A DNA stretch of 64,000 bases from Sphingopyxis sp. FD7 (GTDB lineage Bacteria > Pseudomonadota > Alphaproteobacteria > Sphingomonadales > Sphingomonadaceae), in contig NZ_AP017898.1 of the NCBI RefSeq assembly GCF_003609835.1, positions 496,001 to 560,000 on the forward strand, written 5' to 3'. Positions 1 through 9,300 of the stretch are shown one piece after another. The position numbers and the translations under genes were made by a program. Under the pieces are notes generated by a model. It was not told where the DNA came from and ran no database searches. It saw nothing but the letters and a program-made list of their open reading frames with translations. The first letter of the stretch is position 1. Every line of letters begins with the position of its first letter.

Positions 1-299
1 AGCCATCCAACCTTGAAACGGGGCACTATTGCGTACTCACCACGGCGCATCTGTCGACTGCGACCGCAAACTCTTTGGATGAATGGTCCACGGCGGAAAC
101 GTCCGAACGGCCGATCAATGTAGCGAGCACCGTTTACGGATGGTTTGTTCCGGCCCGCGAGGTGGATGAACTGACGCGATCCAAGCTACCCGCGGACCTT
201 CTGGCCGCGATGAATTTTGCTCGCGCGCATGGTTTCGACCATATCCTGTTCGACTGCGATGCCGGCAGCGTCGAAGCATTGCCGAAGCATGACTGGTGA
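1..299 (+). CDS. DUF5983-like protein, 5' end cut by window edge
   Basis: The reading frame is open from base 3 to the stop at 297-299, so the start lies upstream of the window. The visible protein contains CVLTTAHLSTATANSLDEW near the edge, then a YGWFVPAREVDEL segment, PADLLAAMNFARAHG and HILFDCDAGSVEALPKHDW at the C terminus. This order (STAHL, YGWFV, PADL..FARxHG, LFDCDA, LPxxDW) is what I recall of the DUF5983 family found on proteobacterial plasmids; the assignment is from memory of the pattern. Function is unknown. An internal TTG at 75 could also start it, but the coding signal clearly continues upstream. Confidence 0.7.
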   Translation, partial: PSNLETGHYCVLTTAHLSTATANSLDEWSTAETSERPINVASTVYGWFVPAREVDELTRSKLPADLLAAMNFARAHGFDHILFDCDAGSVEALPKHDW

Positions 300-331
300 A
301 GCCGGTCTTTGGTATCCTGCGCTAGCTATCT

Positions 332-529
332 TCAGGCATGCGCCCGCGCATCGAGTGTTTCCAGCCTATCGGCGGCAAGCTCCGCGACATTGGCCTGGAT
401 CACATGGCCGCGGTTGCGCAGGATTTCGCCAAGATCCTTGACCATAGCGATCAGATCGTCGGTCGCGAGCGGGCCATCGAGCGTGCGCAACAAATGGCGT
501 TCTTCCTCGTCCAGTTCTCGTATCGTCAT
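332..529 (-). CDS. small acidic protein of unknown function
   Basis: A 65-residue protein starting MTIRELDEEERHLLRTLDG and ending RLETLDARAHA. A GCGGAG ribosome site lies just before the ATG at 529, which is why I chose this start over a longer in-frame extension with no site. It is rich in Glu, Asp and Arg and probably helical. It is convergent with the partial gene before it. I do not recognise the family; it may be a plasmid accessory protein. Confidence 0.5.
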   Translation of the reverse strand: MTIRELDEEERHLLRTLDGPLATDDLIAMVKDLGEILRNRGHVIQANVAELAADRLETLDARAHA

Positions 530-817
530 TCTCCGCGGGACGCTTTTTTTTGGGCAGGCCCGCAATCTAGCACATTCGGACGACTGCCGGATGCTCAAAT
601 TCTCCTCACGGCGATGAAAGGCAGCGTCGCCGCGCGCACTGCGGGATCCCCGGCACAAGCGGCGAACGCTTGCTTGCCGCCCGCTCGCCATCGATCGACG
701 GATCTACAACGCCGTGAATGCGGGCGCCTGGGTACCAGCGATAGCCCCGCCAAGTGGGAGGAGAGAGGGAAGGGCAGGGGCGGGCGCAAAAGACGTCCGG
801 ACGAAGGAGCCTATCCC

Positions 818-1462
818 ATGCCCTACGATATCGCATTCCGCTTCCAGCAGGCAATCGATCCTTCGGCACTCTCGACGCTGCCGGCCTGTCTCCACGCGCT
901 GATCGCGGCGATCAAGGATTCCCGAAATGCCGGCAATCCCGACGACGCCGATCCAGCGGTGTTGTTGCTCGCGCGGCATCTCGGTGCCGTCGCGGGCGCA
1001 ACGGGCGGCGCCGACACCGTGCTTCGGCGCGCCTGCATGGACCGCATTGCCGACATGCGCGGTAAATCCGCTCTCGTGGTGCTGGCGCACAGGGGCGTCA
1101 GCTACGACGAGCAGGCAAAGAAGCTCTTCCATAGCGATGGCCGAAAGGCCCTGAAGCGGCTTGCTGAGGCGCTTGGCATGGAGGACAGCAGCTATGACCT
1201 TCGCTCGAACAAGGGCGGCATTGCGGTCAGCGGCGAGATCATCCTTCATGGCGAGGAAATCTATGTCCAACTCGGGCTTGGCATCGGATCCGGCCGCGAG
1301 GTGATGTTTCGCCGTGTCACGGGGCGGAAGGATTATTGCGGCGACCGCAACCACTGGGCCGCGGTCGGCGAACTGCTCGAGCCTGACCGTCTCGCCGCGC
1401 GCATCCGGCGCGAACTGCACCTCGCCGGCCCCATAGCGCCGCCGATGCGGCTGGTCGCCTGA
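818..1462 (+). CDS. hypothetical plasmid protein, 214 aa
   Basis: The start at 818 follows a GAAGGAG ribosome site. The protein begins MPYDIAFRFQQAIDPSALS and has no signal peptide or membrane segment. A central part (about residues 85-150) contains HRGVSYDEQAKKLFHSDGR and SGEIILHGEEIYVQLGLG, and reads like a small mixed alpha/beta domain. The next gene begins 11 bp downstream, so the pair is probably co-transcribed. I do not recognise a family. In-frame sequence upstream of 818 is out of character with the protein and is not used. Confidence 0.6.
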   Translation: MPYDIAFRFQQAIDPSALSTLPACLHALIAAIKDSRNAGNPDDADPAVLLLARHLGAVAGATGGADTVLRRACMDRIADMRGKSALVVLAHRGVSYDEQAKKLFHSDGRKALKRLAEALGMEDSSYDLRSNKGGIAVSGEIILHGEEIYVQLGLGIGSGREVMFRRVTGRKDYCGDRNHWAAVGELLEPDRLAARIRRELHLAGPIAPPMRLVA

Positions 1463-1473
1463 GGAGAACGTCG

Positions 1474-1935
1474 ATGGAAATCATCGTCTCGCGTTCCCGC
1501 ATCGCGGGGGCGCTGCCCCACTATATCTATCGCGCGCTCGTTCCGGCCAAGGGGATTGCGGTGGAGCGCTGCGCGATCGCTGGCACCGTTTCCGCGCCCG
1601 GGGTCGCCGGTCGTATTGCCTGCATTCGGATCGCTCCGCTCATTGCGCCCGAGCGCTACCTTGCGATGCACCCTGTAGAGAGGACCGCGCTTGCCCCGCG
1701 CGTTGGGGCAGTCGGACGCCGGATCGAGTGGCTGATCATTCGCGCCTTCTTCCCCGAGATGACCGCGCAATCGTTACCTATCGTCTTTCAACTCGATCAT
1801 GACCCTGGCGACGCCTGCATCTGGGCCGATGCCGACGATCTGACCGGCGTCTTCGATCGCGTCGAACACGAGTTCGCAAGCCTCACAGCAATCGACTTCG
1901 GTCTGCGTCAGGGCGACAGCCTTAGGGCTGCCTGA
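1474..1935 (+). CDS. hypothetical protein, 153 aa
   Basis: It begins 11 bp after the preceding stop, with GGAG ahead of the ATG, so it belongs to the same transcription unit. The protein has a beta-rich N half (MEIIVSRSRIAGALPHYIYR) and a C-terminal part with QLDHDPGDACIWADADDL. No signal peptide, membrane segment or known catalytic motif is visible. Unknown function. Confidence 0.55.
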   Translation: MEIIVSRSRIAGALPHYIYRALVPAKGIAVERCAIAGTVSAPGVAGRIACIRIAPLIAPERYLAMHPVERTALAPRVGAVGRRIEWLIIRAFFPEMTAQSLPIVFQLDHDPGDACIWADADDLTGVFDRVEHEFASLTAIDFGLRQGDSLRAA

Positions 1936-2006
1936 TTGCCGTCATCGACGATCCGCCCAAGGGGCCGCCCTAAGCATAATTACACCACCAGCAGAAAGGT
2001 CCTGCG

Positions 2007-2483
2007 ATGACGGTCATCGGACATAATTACATCCGGAAAGTCGAGAACTTCGACCGATTCGAGATTCTCGCGCACCCGCTTCCCCATCGTGACGACCGCA
2101 TTTTTTATCCGGCGGAGCCCGATGGCTTTGGCGCCGTCACCTATGCCTCGCACGATGTGATGATCGCGAGGCCGACCGGCGTCGGTAGCAAGGGCCGGCT
2201 CGCCATACTGATGCACCATGGCGGCGGTCGCCACGCCCTCGAATTCTACGAAAGCACCTTGCCGATCGCTTCGACGCTGCTCGCGCTTCCGGAACGTGAG
2301 CAATATGCGCTCGCCTATACGATCTTCGAGCAAGCGGACGAATGCTCCGCCGGAGCGCGTGCCGCCGAGGCGCAGCGTTGGGCTGAGGCCTATGTTGAGG
2401 GCCGCATCCGAAAACGGCGTCGCGGGCGCGCGCGGCAAATTTGTGTCGAAACCGCGGCCGAGAAGGCACTTCGCGTCGCCTGA
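2007..2483 (+). CDS. hypothetical protein, 158 aa
   Basis: Third gene of the same-strand run. It starts MTVIGHNYIRKVENFDRFE; the C terminus is strongly basic (GRIRKRRRGRARQ), which could bind nucleic acid, though that is only inference from composition. The middle carries HHGGGRHALEFYES and a helical region. No family recognised. Confidence 0.55.
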   Translation: MTVIGHNYIRKVENFDRFEILAHPLPHRDDRIFYPAEPDGFGAVTYASHDVMIARPTGVGSKGRLAILMHHGGGRHALEFYESTLPIASTLLALPEREQYALAYTIFEQADECSAGARAAEAQRWAEAYVEGRIRKRRRGRARQICVETAAEKALRVA

Positions 2484-2593
2484 ATCCTGAGCCGCCCGCA
2501 CCCAATCACTCCCGACCGATCGTCATCGGTCGGGAGGAAAGGTGGCGGGGACGCGCGGCGGCAATGAGGCTGCCGCGCAACAGGAGTATTCCC

Positions 2594-3535
2594 ATGACGC
2601 TTCCCGCTCAAATCCGCCCTTCCGTCGGCGAACAGCTTATCGCGAAGGTGTCGCGCCTGTTCAACGGGACGATCACCGACGTTCTCAACGAGCTGTTCCA
2701 GAACGCCCGCCGTGCCGGTGCGCAGCGTATCGACGTCGATCTCGGAGAGCATGATGGCAAGCCGGCCCTCTTCATTGCCGACGACGGCACCGGCATCGAT
2801 GATCCCGCCGCGTTCGTGACGCTCGGCCGCTCTGGCTGGAGCGACCAGATCGCACGGCGGGAAGACCCTGCCGGAATGGGTGTGTTCAGCCTCGCCGGCA
2901 AGCGCGTTACCGTGCGATCCTTCTCGAGAGCCGCCGAGGCCGGATGGATGGTCACGATCCCCGAAGACGGCTGGCAGGGAGAAGATTCGCTGACCGTCGA
3001 AGCCTCCGATATCCGAAAGGGCACGCAGCTCGTCATTGCCATGCCCGCCGAATGGTTGCCCAATCTCCAGTCGCGGGTCGAAGCAGCGGCGAAGCATTTC
3101 CCGTTGCCAGTCCGCTTTCAGGGCGCGGTCTTGCCGCGCGAGGATTTCCTCTCGGGCGCCTGCCGGATCGAAGAGTGGCATGGCTGCCGGATCGGAATCT
3201 TCAGCGATTCCTATGACATCGCGAGCGATCCGCGCATCAATTTTCATGGCATCAAGGTTCCCTGCCGCATGCCCGCCATCGGGGAAATCGAAGCACGGCG
3301 GAAATGGACGGTCCGGATCGACATCGTCGACGCGCCCTCGCTCCAGCTCGTTTTGCCCGCGCGCAAGGAGATGGTCGAGAATGCCGCACTCGCCGATCTG
3401 CGGGCTGAAGTGCAGGCGGCCATTTTCCGGACCATCGCGCTCAAAGGCGAACATCGCCTGTCGTTCAAGGACTGGCAGCGCGCCACCGAGCTCGGCGTCG
3501 TCCTTCCCGAAGCCAGCCCGTGGCTCTGTGCATGA
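2594..3535 (+). CDS. GHKL-fold ATP-binding protein, N-terminal part
   Basis: A 313-residue protein with a GHKL (Hsp90/MutL/histidine-kinase) ATP site. The N box is in NELFQNARRAGAQRID (about residues 34-50); the G1 box is IADDGTGID (about 60-70), followed by LGRSGW and DPAGMGVFSLAG. The ATG at 2594 follows an AGGAG site. The frame ends at TGA 3533-3535, but the same frame stays open right after it (RPRTADGNAYVKDERVEAAS) and runs into the next gene. From memory, plasmid-borne relatives are a single longer polypeptide with a Trp near this point, so the TGA is probably a TGG-to-TGA nonsense change. A genuine two-gene arrangement is the alternative. Role unknown. Confidence 0.65.
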   Translation: MTLPAQIRPSVGEQLIAKVSRLFNGTITDVLNELFQNARRAGAQRIDVDLGEHDGKPALFIADDGTGIDDPAAFVTLGRSGWSDQIARREDPAGMGVFSLAGKRVTVRSFSRAAEAGWMVTIPEDGWQGEDSLTVEASDIRKGTQLVIAMPAEWLPNLQSRVEAAAKHFPLPVRFQGAVLPREDFLSGACRIEEWHGCRIGIFSDSYDIASDPRINFHGIKVPCRMPAIGEIEARRKWTVRIDIVDAPSLQLVLPARKEMVENAALADLRAEVQAAIFRTIALKGEHRLSFKDWQRATELGVVLPEASPWLCA

Positions 3536-3595
3536 CGCCCGCGAACCGCAGATGGCAATGCATATGTCAAGGACGAGCGCGTCGAAGCTGCCTCG

Positions 3596-4279
3596 ATGAT
3601 CCTGATCCCCAGGCACGAGGCCGATGTCGAACAATGCGCGGCGAAGGTGTTGACCGAGGAGAAGCTCGGCTTCCGGCCTGTCTTCGCTGAAGACAAGTTC
3701 TCCGGCTATCGATGGTATGACGTGCTTCCGCGCGTCCCCCGCCTGTCCTTTGCGGTCGAACGGGAGGGCGAACTGTTCCACTATGCCGATGATGGCCAGA
3801 TGCTCGAGCATGTTGAATCCGGCCGGGTGACTGCGATCACCCTTGATGTTCCGATAGTTCGCTGCGGTGGGCTCGATGAACCCGCCGTGATGCTGAGCCT
3901 TCCCGTCGATATGCTCGTCTGCGCGAACGCGAGCAGCCATGTCGACGAAGCGCATGTTTTTGTCCGCGAGGGCTCAATCGTCACTCCGCAGACGCTCGGG
4001 CAGCTGATCGAGGATGCGATCTTCGCTTACGACGAGGATTGCGACAGCGACAGCTGGGGCAGGCAGCATGACGATTTCATCCGCGATGCGCGCAACCTTG
4101 CGAACAAGCTCCTCCTCGGAAAGGACGAGGCGCTTCTGGAACAGATCCGATCCGCCTTCTGCGACGATGTCCAATGGCTGATCCCCGAGGGTCGAACACT
4201 CACCCTCAAGGCCGATGTCGCCAAGGTTCTAATCGATCTGGCTGTCGCTGATCCTGAAACTGGGCCAACCGCTGCATAG
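3596..4279 (+). CDS. C-terminal part of the split GHKL ATP-binding protein
   Basis: A 227-residue frame in the same phase as the ATPase before it, beginning MILIPRHEADVEQCAAKVL. It has no ribosome site at a useful distance before its ATG, and open coding-like sequence connects it back to the stop at 3535. Both facts suggest that it is the C-terminal half of one interrupted gene rather than an independent gene. It contains YRWYDVLPRVPRLSF and a late acidic helix-rich region; no known motif. If it is made at all, it would need reinitiation or stop readthrough. Confidence 0.5.
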   Translation: MILIPRHEADVEQCAAKVLTEEKLGFRPVFAEDKFSGYRWYDVLPRVPRLSFAVEREGELFHYADDGQMLEHVESGRVTAITLDVPIVRCGGLDEPAVMLSLPVDMLVCANASSHVDEAHVFVREGSIVTPQTLGQLIEDAIFAYDEDCDSDSWGRQHDDFIRDARNLANKLLLGKDEALLEQIRSAFCDDVQWLIPEGRTLTLKADVAKVLIDLAVADPETGPTAA

Positions 4280-4349
4280 CATTCGGACCATGCCAGGCTG
4301 GCGACCTTGCGTCCGCCTCCGCCCTTACCCCCACATGCCGGAGTGATCC

Positions 4350-4538
4350 ATGACCGCCCTGTCAGCTCTGCGGGCGCGGCTCGCCTCGTTCGACCACGCC
4401 TATGCCGTTGCGATTCAGCTCCGCGGCACGACCGGTCGTGGTCAATTCATCGTGTGGACCGGCAATCCGATCCAGCCATTTCGTGTTTCTCCGACTTTGC
4501 CGCCGCTCGGTGAGCAACTGCTGGTCTGGGTAGCCTGA
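4350..4538 (+). CDS. small hypothetical protein, 62 aa
   Basis: Short protein starting MTALSALRARLASFDHAYAV and ending PLGEQLLVWVA. A GGAG site lies 8 bp before the ATG, supporting translation. Last gene of the left plasmid-type block. Family not recognised. Confidence 0.45.
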   Translation: MTALSALRARLASFDHAYAVAIQLRGTTGRGQFIVWTGNPIQPFRVSPTLPPLGEQLLVWVA

Positions 4539-4846
4539 AGCGGCCATTTCCTGATCATACATTTGGCGTAGGTGCAATTCGTATCAGGTCAACGACGTCA
4601 CGAGATGCATGTCGCTCCGTCAGATTCCTAAGCCAAGCGCCCAGAGGCCGAGCTTCGAAGGAATTTGGTCGGGAATGCGCCCGATCTCGGTAATTTACGC
4701 TCCGCTGCCGATCGCCTGAAAGCAGACGTCGTTGTGGCTGGTCGGCAATGGTAACCGCATGAGCTCCGTTAGACGCTGGTGAGACAACTCCGCCATCGAA
4801 CATCTAGCCCCCAGTTTCGCAATACGGGCAATTTGCCGAATACCAA
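4539..4846. other. intergenic stretch before the defence pair
   Basis: About 308 bases without a convincing gene. Base composition is less GC-rich than the left flank, matching the following HEPN gene. It probably holds the promoter of that gene and the left border of the inserted defence block. I see no clear hairpin, recombinase site or tRNA end in it. Confidence 0.5.
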
Positions 4847-6340
4847 ATGACGATCGCAACGAGGCTTGCTGAAAGCTGCTTTGCCGAGCAAGATCAAGAG
4901 ATGATCGTCACAGTAGCGTTCGATGTAAAGAATCATGTTGAAGTGATGGAAGGCTGGCCTATGAAATTGGGCAACACGACCTTCTTCCTGGAACGTGAAG
5001 CCAACGTAATCAAGCGCGTTTGCGCCGCCTTCTCGGGTGTGGACGTCGCACAGGCTCCGCATGTGCAGCCGGCGGGTCCAGAAGCCGAGATACCGCAGAT
5101 CACGATAAAGGGAGGTGAGCATGCCTCTCTCGCTCGGAAGATCATCATGAATTGGCAGGCTGTCGTAAGCGGTCTGCAAATTGTAGACTTGGATTTTGAC
5201 AATTACGAACTGCGCTTCCGCGCGGAAGACGTGAGCGAAGAAGCCAACATCCATCTCACGTCGTTTCGCTCCAACCCTGGCAACATTTTGAATCGGGAGT
5301 GCGATTTCGAACAGATCGGAAGGGCCTTTTGTGTAGGGCAGATTTCCGACGATAGAATTGAATCGACCTCGCATTTTCGCGAAGGGCGACTAGCGTACGG
5401 TGCCGGCCGGTACATCGACGCGTACAACAACATGTACCTGTTTCTCGAGACGCGATTCTGCGATGGGAAGACCGGCAACGAGAAGCAGACGGACCTCCTG
5501 TCGAAGCAAGTTGAGCTCTGCCAAGCCATTGAGAACAATGCGAAGGCGTTCGCCAAGCAAAAGTCGACTGGAGCGCCCGCGTTCAATCTCTTCAAACTTG
5601 GGGATACAACCCCCGACAAGATTCGAGCCTTGGTACTCCTGCGTGGCAAGCTGCGTCATCATTCGCTCAAGAGTCCGCAGCGCTGGGATCCGAACAAGCA
5701 GAAGGAGTACGAAGGCGCAGCACGGTTCCTGGGTGCTGTGGTCGGAGACATCGTCATCAAGGAATCGCTTGACGACATTTACGGACCCGCCGCACTGCAA
5801 TTGTTCCGAGAAATCTCGGTCGCTACGGGGCATGAGACCAAGATCAAGGTGAATACACATCGGCTCAACAAGGAGCGGACGCTGGTATTGGACATGAGTT
5901 ATCCGACGACGGTCGTCTCCAGCAAGCTTTGCCTTTCGGCGCTCCGAAACGCCGTCCAAGCATGTGAGAAGGATGGGCAACTCGGAGATACAGTTCGATT
6001 GCAAGCTTCGAGCAGCCGTTCCGAACTTGAGCTGTTCTCGTTGGATTTCGATGTTTGGGCCTACACCCAGAGTCGAGCGATCGAAATGAATGACTCTATC
6101 GTCTCGGTCCGGTGCGGCTTCGAGCATTATCAGGCCGGACTCATCGTCCGGCATGAATTCTCGATCCCCGTTCCGGGCAGCAAGCTTTCGATCCCGGACG
6201 TGTGGACGCTGCTACGAAAATGCTTCGACCATATCGAGGAAAGAGACCCAACGACGCGCATCATGAGCCTGAAGCTGTATTTGCGTGACGGGGACAAAGG
6301 GTTTGTCGCATATCGCGTAGGCGCTCAGGTCAACAACTGA
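4847..6340 (+). CDS. HEPN-like protein, candidate defence effector
   Basis: A 497-residue soluble protein. A segment near residues 180-200 (YGAGRYIDAYNNMYLFLE) resembles the first helices of HEPN-type proteins. RGKLRHH at 266-272 gives an R-x4-H (R266, H271) arrangement typical of HEPN ribonuclease sites. The N-terminal 170 residues and C-terminal 180 residues are beta-rich and unassigned. It lies 16 bp before a HNH-NACHT gene on the same strand, so they probably form one operon. The lower GC than neighbours suggests transfer. It may act as an RNase or as a partner or regulator of the NACHT protein; both are inference. The HEPN call rests on motif pattern only. Confidence 0.6.
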   Translation: MTIATRLAESCFAEQDQEMIVTVAFDVKNHVEVMEGWPMKLGNTTFFLEREANVIKRVCAAFSGVDVAQAPHVQPAGPEAEIPQITIKGGEHASLARKIIMNWQAVVSGLQIVDLDFDNYELRFRAEDVSEEANIHLTSFRSNPGNILNRECDFEQIGRAFCVGQISDDRIESTSHFREGRLAYGAGRYIDAYNNMYLFLETRFCDGKTGNEKQTDLLSKQVELCQAIENNAKAFAKQKSTGAPAFNLFKLGDTTPDKIRALVLLRGKLRHHSLKSPQRWDPNKQKEYEGAARFLGAVVGDIVIKESLDDIYGPAALQLFREISVATGHETKIKVNTHRLNKERTLVLDMSYPTTVVSSKLCLSALRNAVQACEKDGQLGDTVRLQASSSRSELELFSLDFDVWAYTQSRAIEMNDSIVSVRCGFEHYQAGLIVRHEFSIPVPGSKLSIPDVWTLLRKCFDHIEERDPTTRIMSLKLYLRDGDKGFVAYRVGAQVNN

Positions 6341-6356
6341 TCTGGATGGCGCGACG

Positions 6357-9300
6357 ATGCTGGCAAGAAACAGAGACGATTTTTCACGGAAGACAGTTCT
6401 CCAGATCGCGAAGCGCGCAGGGTGGCTTTGTTCGTTTCCGACGTGCCGCACGCTGACAGTCGGCGCGACGGCGGATGGCGATGGTGAAATCAATATCGGC
6501 ACGGCAGCTCATATCTGCGCCGCTGCGCCCGGTGGCCCGCGCTATGACGAGAAGATGACGCCGGATCAGCGTTCCTCCGCGAAAAACGGCATCTGGATGT
6601 GCCGAGACCACGGCAAGGCCATTGATTCAGACGTGAGGGCATTCACCGTTGACCTCCTGCGTCAATGGAAAAGGCAGGCGGAAGAGGACTCCTGGCGGCG
6701 CGTATTGCGAAATGAAGCGCCGCCCGCCTCAGCAGCGCAACCCGACGGCGATCTGCATGTGCGTCTACGGGACGCCGCCGCAGCCGATCTCGCCGTGTTC
6801 CGGAATACGGCAAAATGGCCTGCCACACCGGTTCCGCTCAGGCTCGAAGTGGATGGGCTCGGCGAACCTGCAACGACAAACGCAATCGCGCGTGCGGTCG
6901 TGTCATTGGACGATTTAGTCCTCGTCGCGCCACCCGGCATGGGAAAAACGACGACACTCTTCCAGATCGCCGACGCCATGCTGGCGGACGGCAGCGGTAC
7001 GCCGCTCATCGTGCCGCTCGGGGATTGGGCGACGGAAGACGCAACCGTTCTCAGCTCGATCCTTAAACGTCCTGCTTTCAAAGGCTTTTCGGAAGACGAT
7101 TTCCGCGCGGCGGCAAGCCAGCCCGGCATCGTAGTTTTGCTGGATGGCTGGAACGAACTGGACGCGGAGGCACGCAAGCGCGCGCGCGTGCAGGTCGAGA
7201 CCCTCAAGGCGGAATTGCCGGAACTCGGGCTCATCGTCTCGACGCGTAGGCAAGCGCTTGACGTGCCGTTCGCTGGAACGCGCGTCGATCTCTTGCCGCT
7301 CAGCGAGGAACAGCAAATGCAGATCGCCGTCGCCCTGCGCGGCGATGCGGGGGCTAAGATCGTGGATCAGGCTTGGCGCACAACGGGCGTGCGCGCACTT
7401 GTCACGATACCGCTTTACCTGTCGGCCTTGCTTTCGCTTCCCGAGAATGCGTCGTTTCCGACGACGAAAGAGGAAGTATTGCGGCATTTCGTGACCGCTC
7501 ATGAGAAGGAAGCCAGCCGTGCAGAGGCGTTGCATGGCGTGGCGAAAGGTTTTCAGGAAGACTTTCTCGACGGCCTTGCTGTTTTTGCCTCGCAAACGGC
7601 GAATACTGCCATTGCGGACAGCAACGCGCGGCGGTCGATCTCTGAAACGGGCGCGCTGCTCGTCCAGAACGGGCAATTGACTTTGAGTTCTCAGCCCGAT
7701 CCCGGTGACGTGCTGGAAGTGCTGGTCAACAGCCATGTGCTCATGCGGGCCGGTGATACCCCCGGCGTTTCATTCCAGCACCAGCAGTTGCAGGAATGGT
7801 ATGCCTCGCATGCGGTCGAACGCCGGATCATCAGCGAAGTGGATGATCCCAAGGGTCGCGAAGCGCTGAAATCGGAAATCTTCAATCTCCCGGCATGGGA
7901 GGAATCTATCCTCTTTGCGGTGGAGCGCATGGCGCGGGGAACAGAACCCGGGAAGGCTGCCTGTGGAAAGGCAATCCTCGCCGCTTTCGAGGTCGATCCG
8001 ATGCTCGCCGCCGAAATGATCTACCGCGCGACGGATGAAGTCTGGGCCTCCATCGCGGCGACGATCCAGGAACGTGTCAGCCATTGGCACACACCCGGCA
8101 AATGCGACCGCGCCTTCCGCTTCATGATGAATTCAGGGCGTCCGGAATTCCTTGATCGCATCTGGCCGCTCATCACGCATGAAAACGATCAGGTAAGCCT
8201 CAAGGCGCTCCGCAATTGCAGGCGCTTTCGGCCCTCCTTGCTGGGGCCAGATGCAGAAAGGCGCATCAAGGCTTTGCCGCCGCAGGCGCGCGCGGTTCTC
8301 CTGCATGAAATGGCGTTTCACAGCGGCATGGACGGCCTCGACCTCGCAACGGCGGTTGCGAAGGACGATCCCGATCCGGAGGTACAGGCTTCCGTCGTTG
8401 ACGCGCTCTCATTCCGCCGCGCCGACCGCCACATCGCCAAACTGCTGCAAGGCGCAAAAGACGCAACCTTCGACTTGGTGGCGCGAAAAAGCCTTGTGGA
8501 CGAAGTGGACCACGAGGCTGTGCAGCAGGGGATCACCGCTGCGCGCAAGCGGTACGAAGAAAGCGGCATGTCAACTTATGACCGGCTGCACTCGATCATT
8601 TTCGCCAGTGATACCCAAGACAGGAGCGCCGAACTCGCCACTATTATCAGCGATATGGAGATCAAGGACAGGCAAGATGCGGCGGTACGCCTCATTTATG
8701 AGGCGCGGAACCGGTATCCGCAGGCCGTAGCCGAGGGCTTGCTGGCGCGGGTGCGCGCGGGCCGCGAGCTATTCTATGGGGCGGATGATATTCTCGCCAG
8801 CGCCGGTTTCGGCCTTGAAGACGATGATCTCCTCCGGCTCGCGCTGGCGGAATCCCCCCGTCTGGATGACCAGGCGGAAGCTGCTGCCTCCGTTCTCGGC
8901 CCCCAATCTGTGGGGCGCATGATCGATACGCTCTTGGATGCGGCGACACGGCTGCGCGATGCGGACGGCAAGTATGATCAGACGGCTGCGGACCGGTATC
9001 ACTGCATCCAATCGCGTATTGCGCACGTGCCGGGCGCAAGCCTGGTCGCAGCCGCGCAGGCGCGTTCCGCAGAAGCAGACAATGCGCAGATAGAGCGACT
9101 AGCCGAATTGCTGTCACGTCATCCCGACGAGGCCGACCGGGGTCGTCCTTTCGATGCGGAAAGCCTTGCTGCTATCCGTGCGCTCATCGAAGACTGGGGC
9201 AATCGCCTTTTGGCGTCCGGCGACGCGGAGCGGCGGCATATTGCGAGCGTCGCTACGCTTGCACGCCGTGCGCCCGATGTAAGTTTGCTTCCTCTCTTAA

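Noticed and set aside
338..817. Extension of the 818-1462 gene back to 338
   Set aside because: The added residues look non-coding, lie over the minus-strand small gene, and a clear ribosome site precedes 818.
3530..3600. Recoded TGA (for example selenocysteine)
   Set aside because: No SECIS-like hairpin or redox context; a plain nonsense change at a Trp codon explains it.
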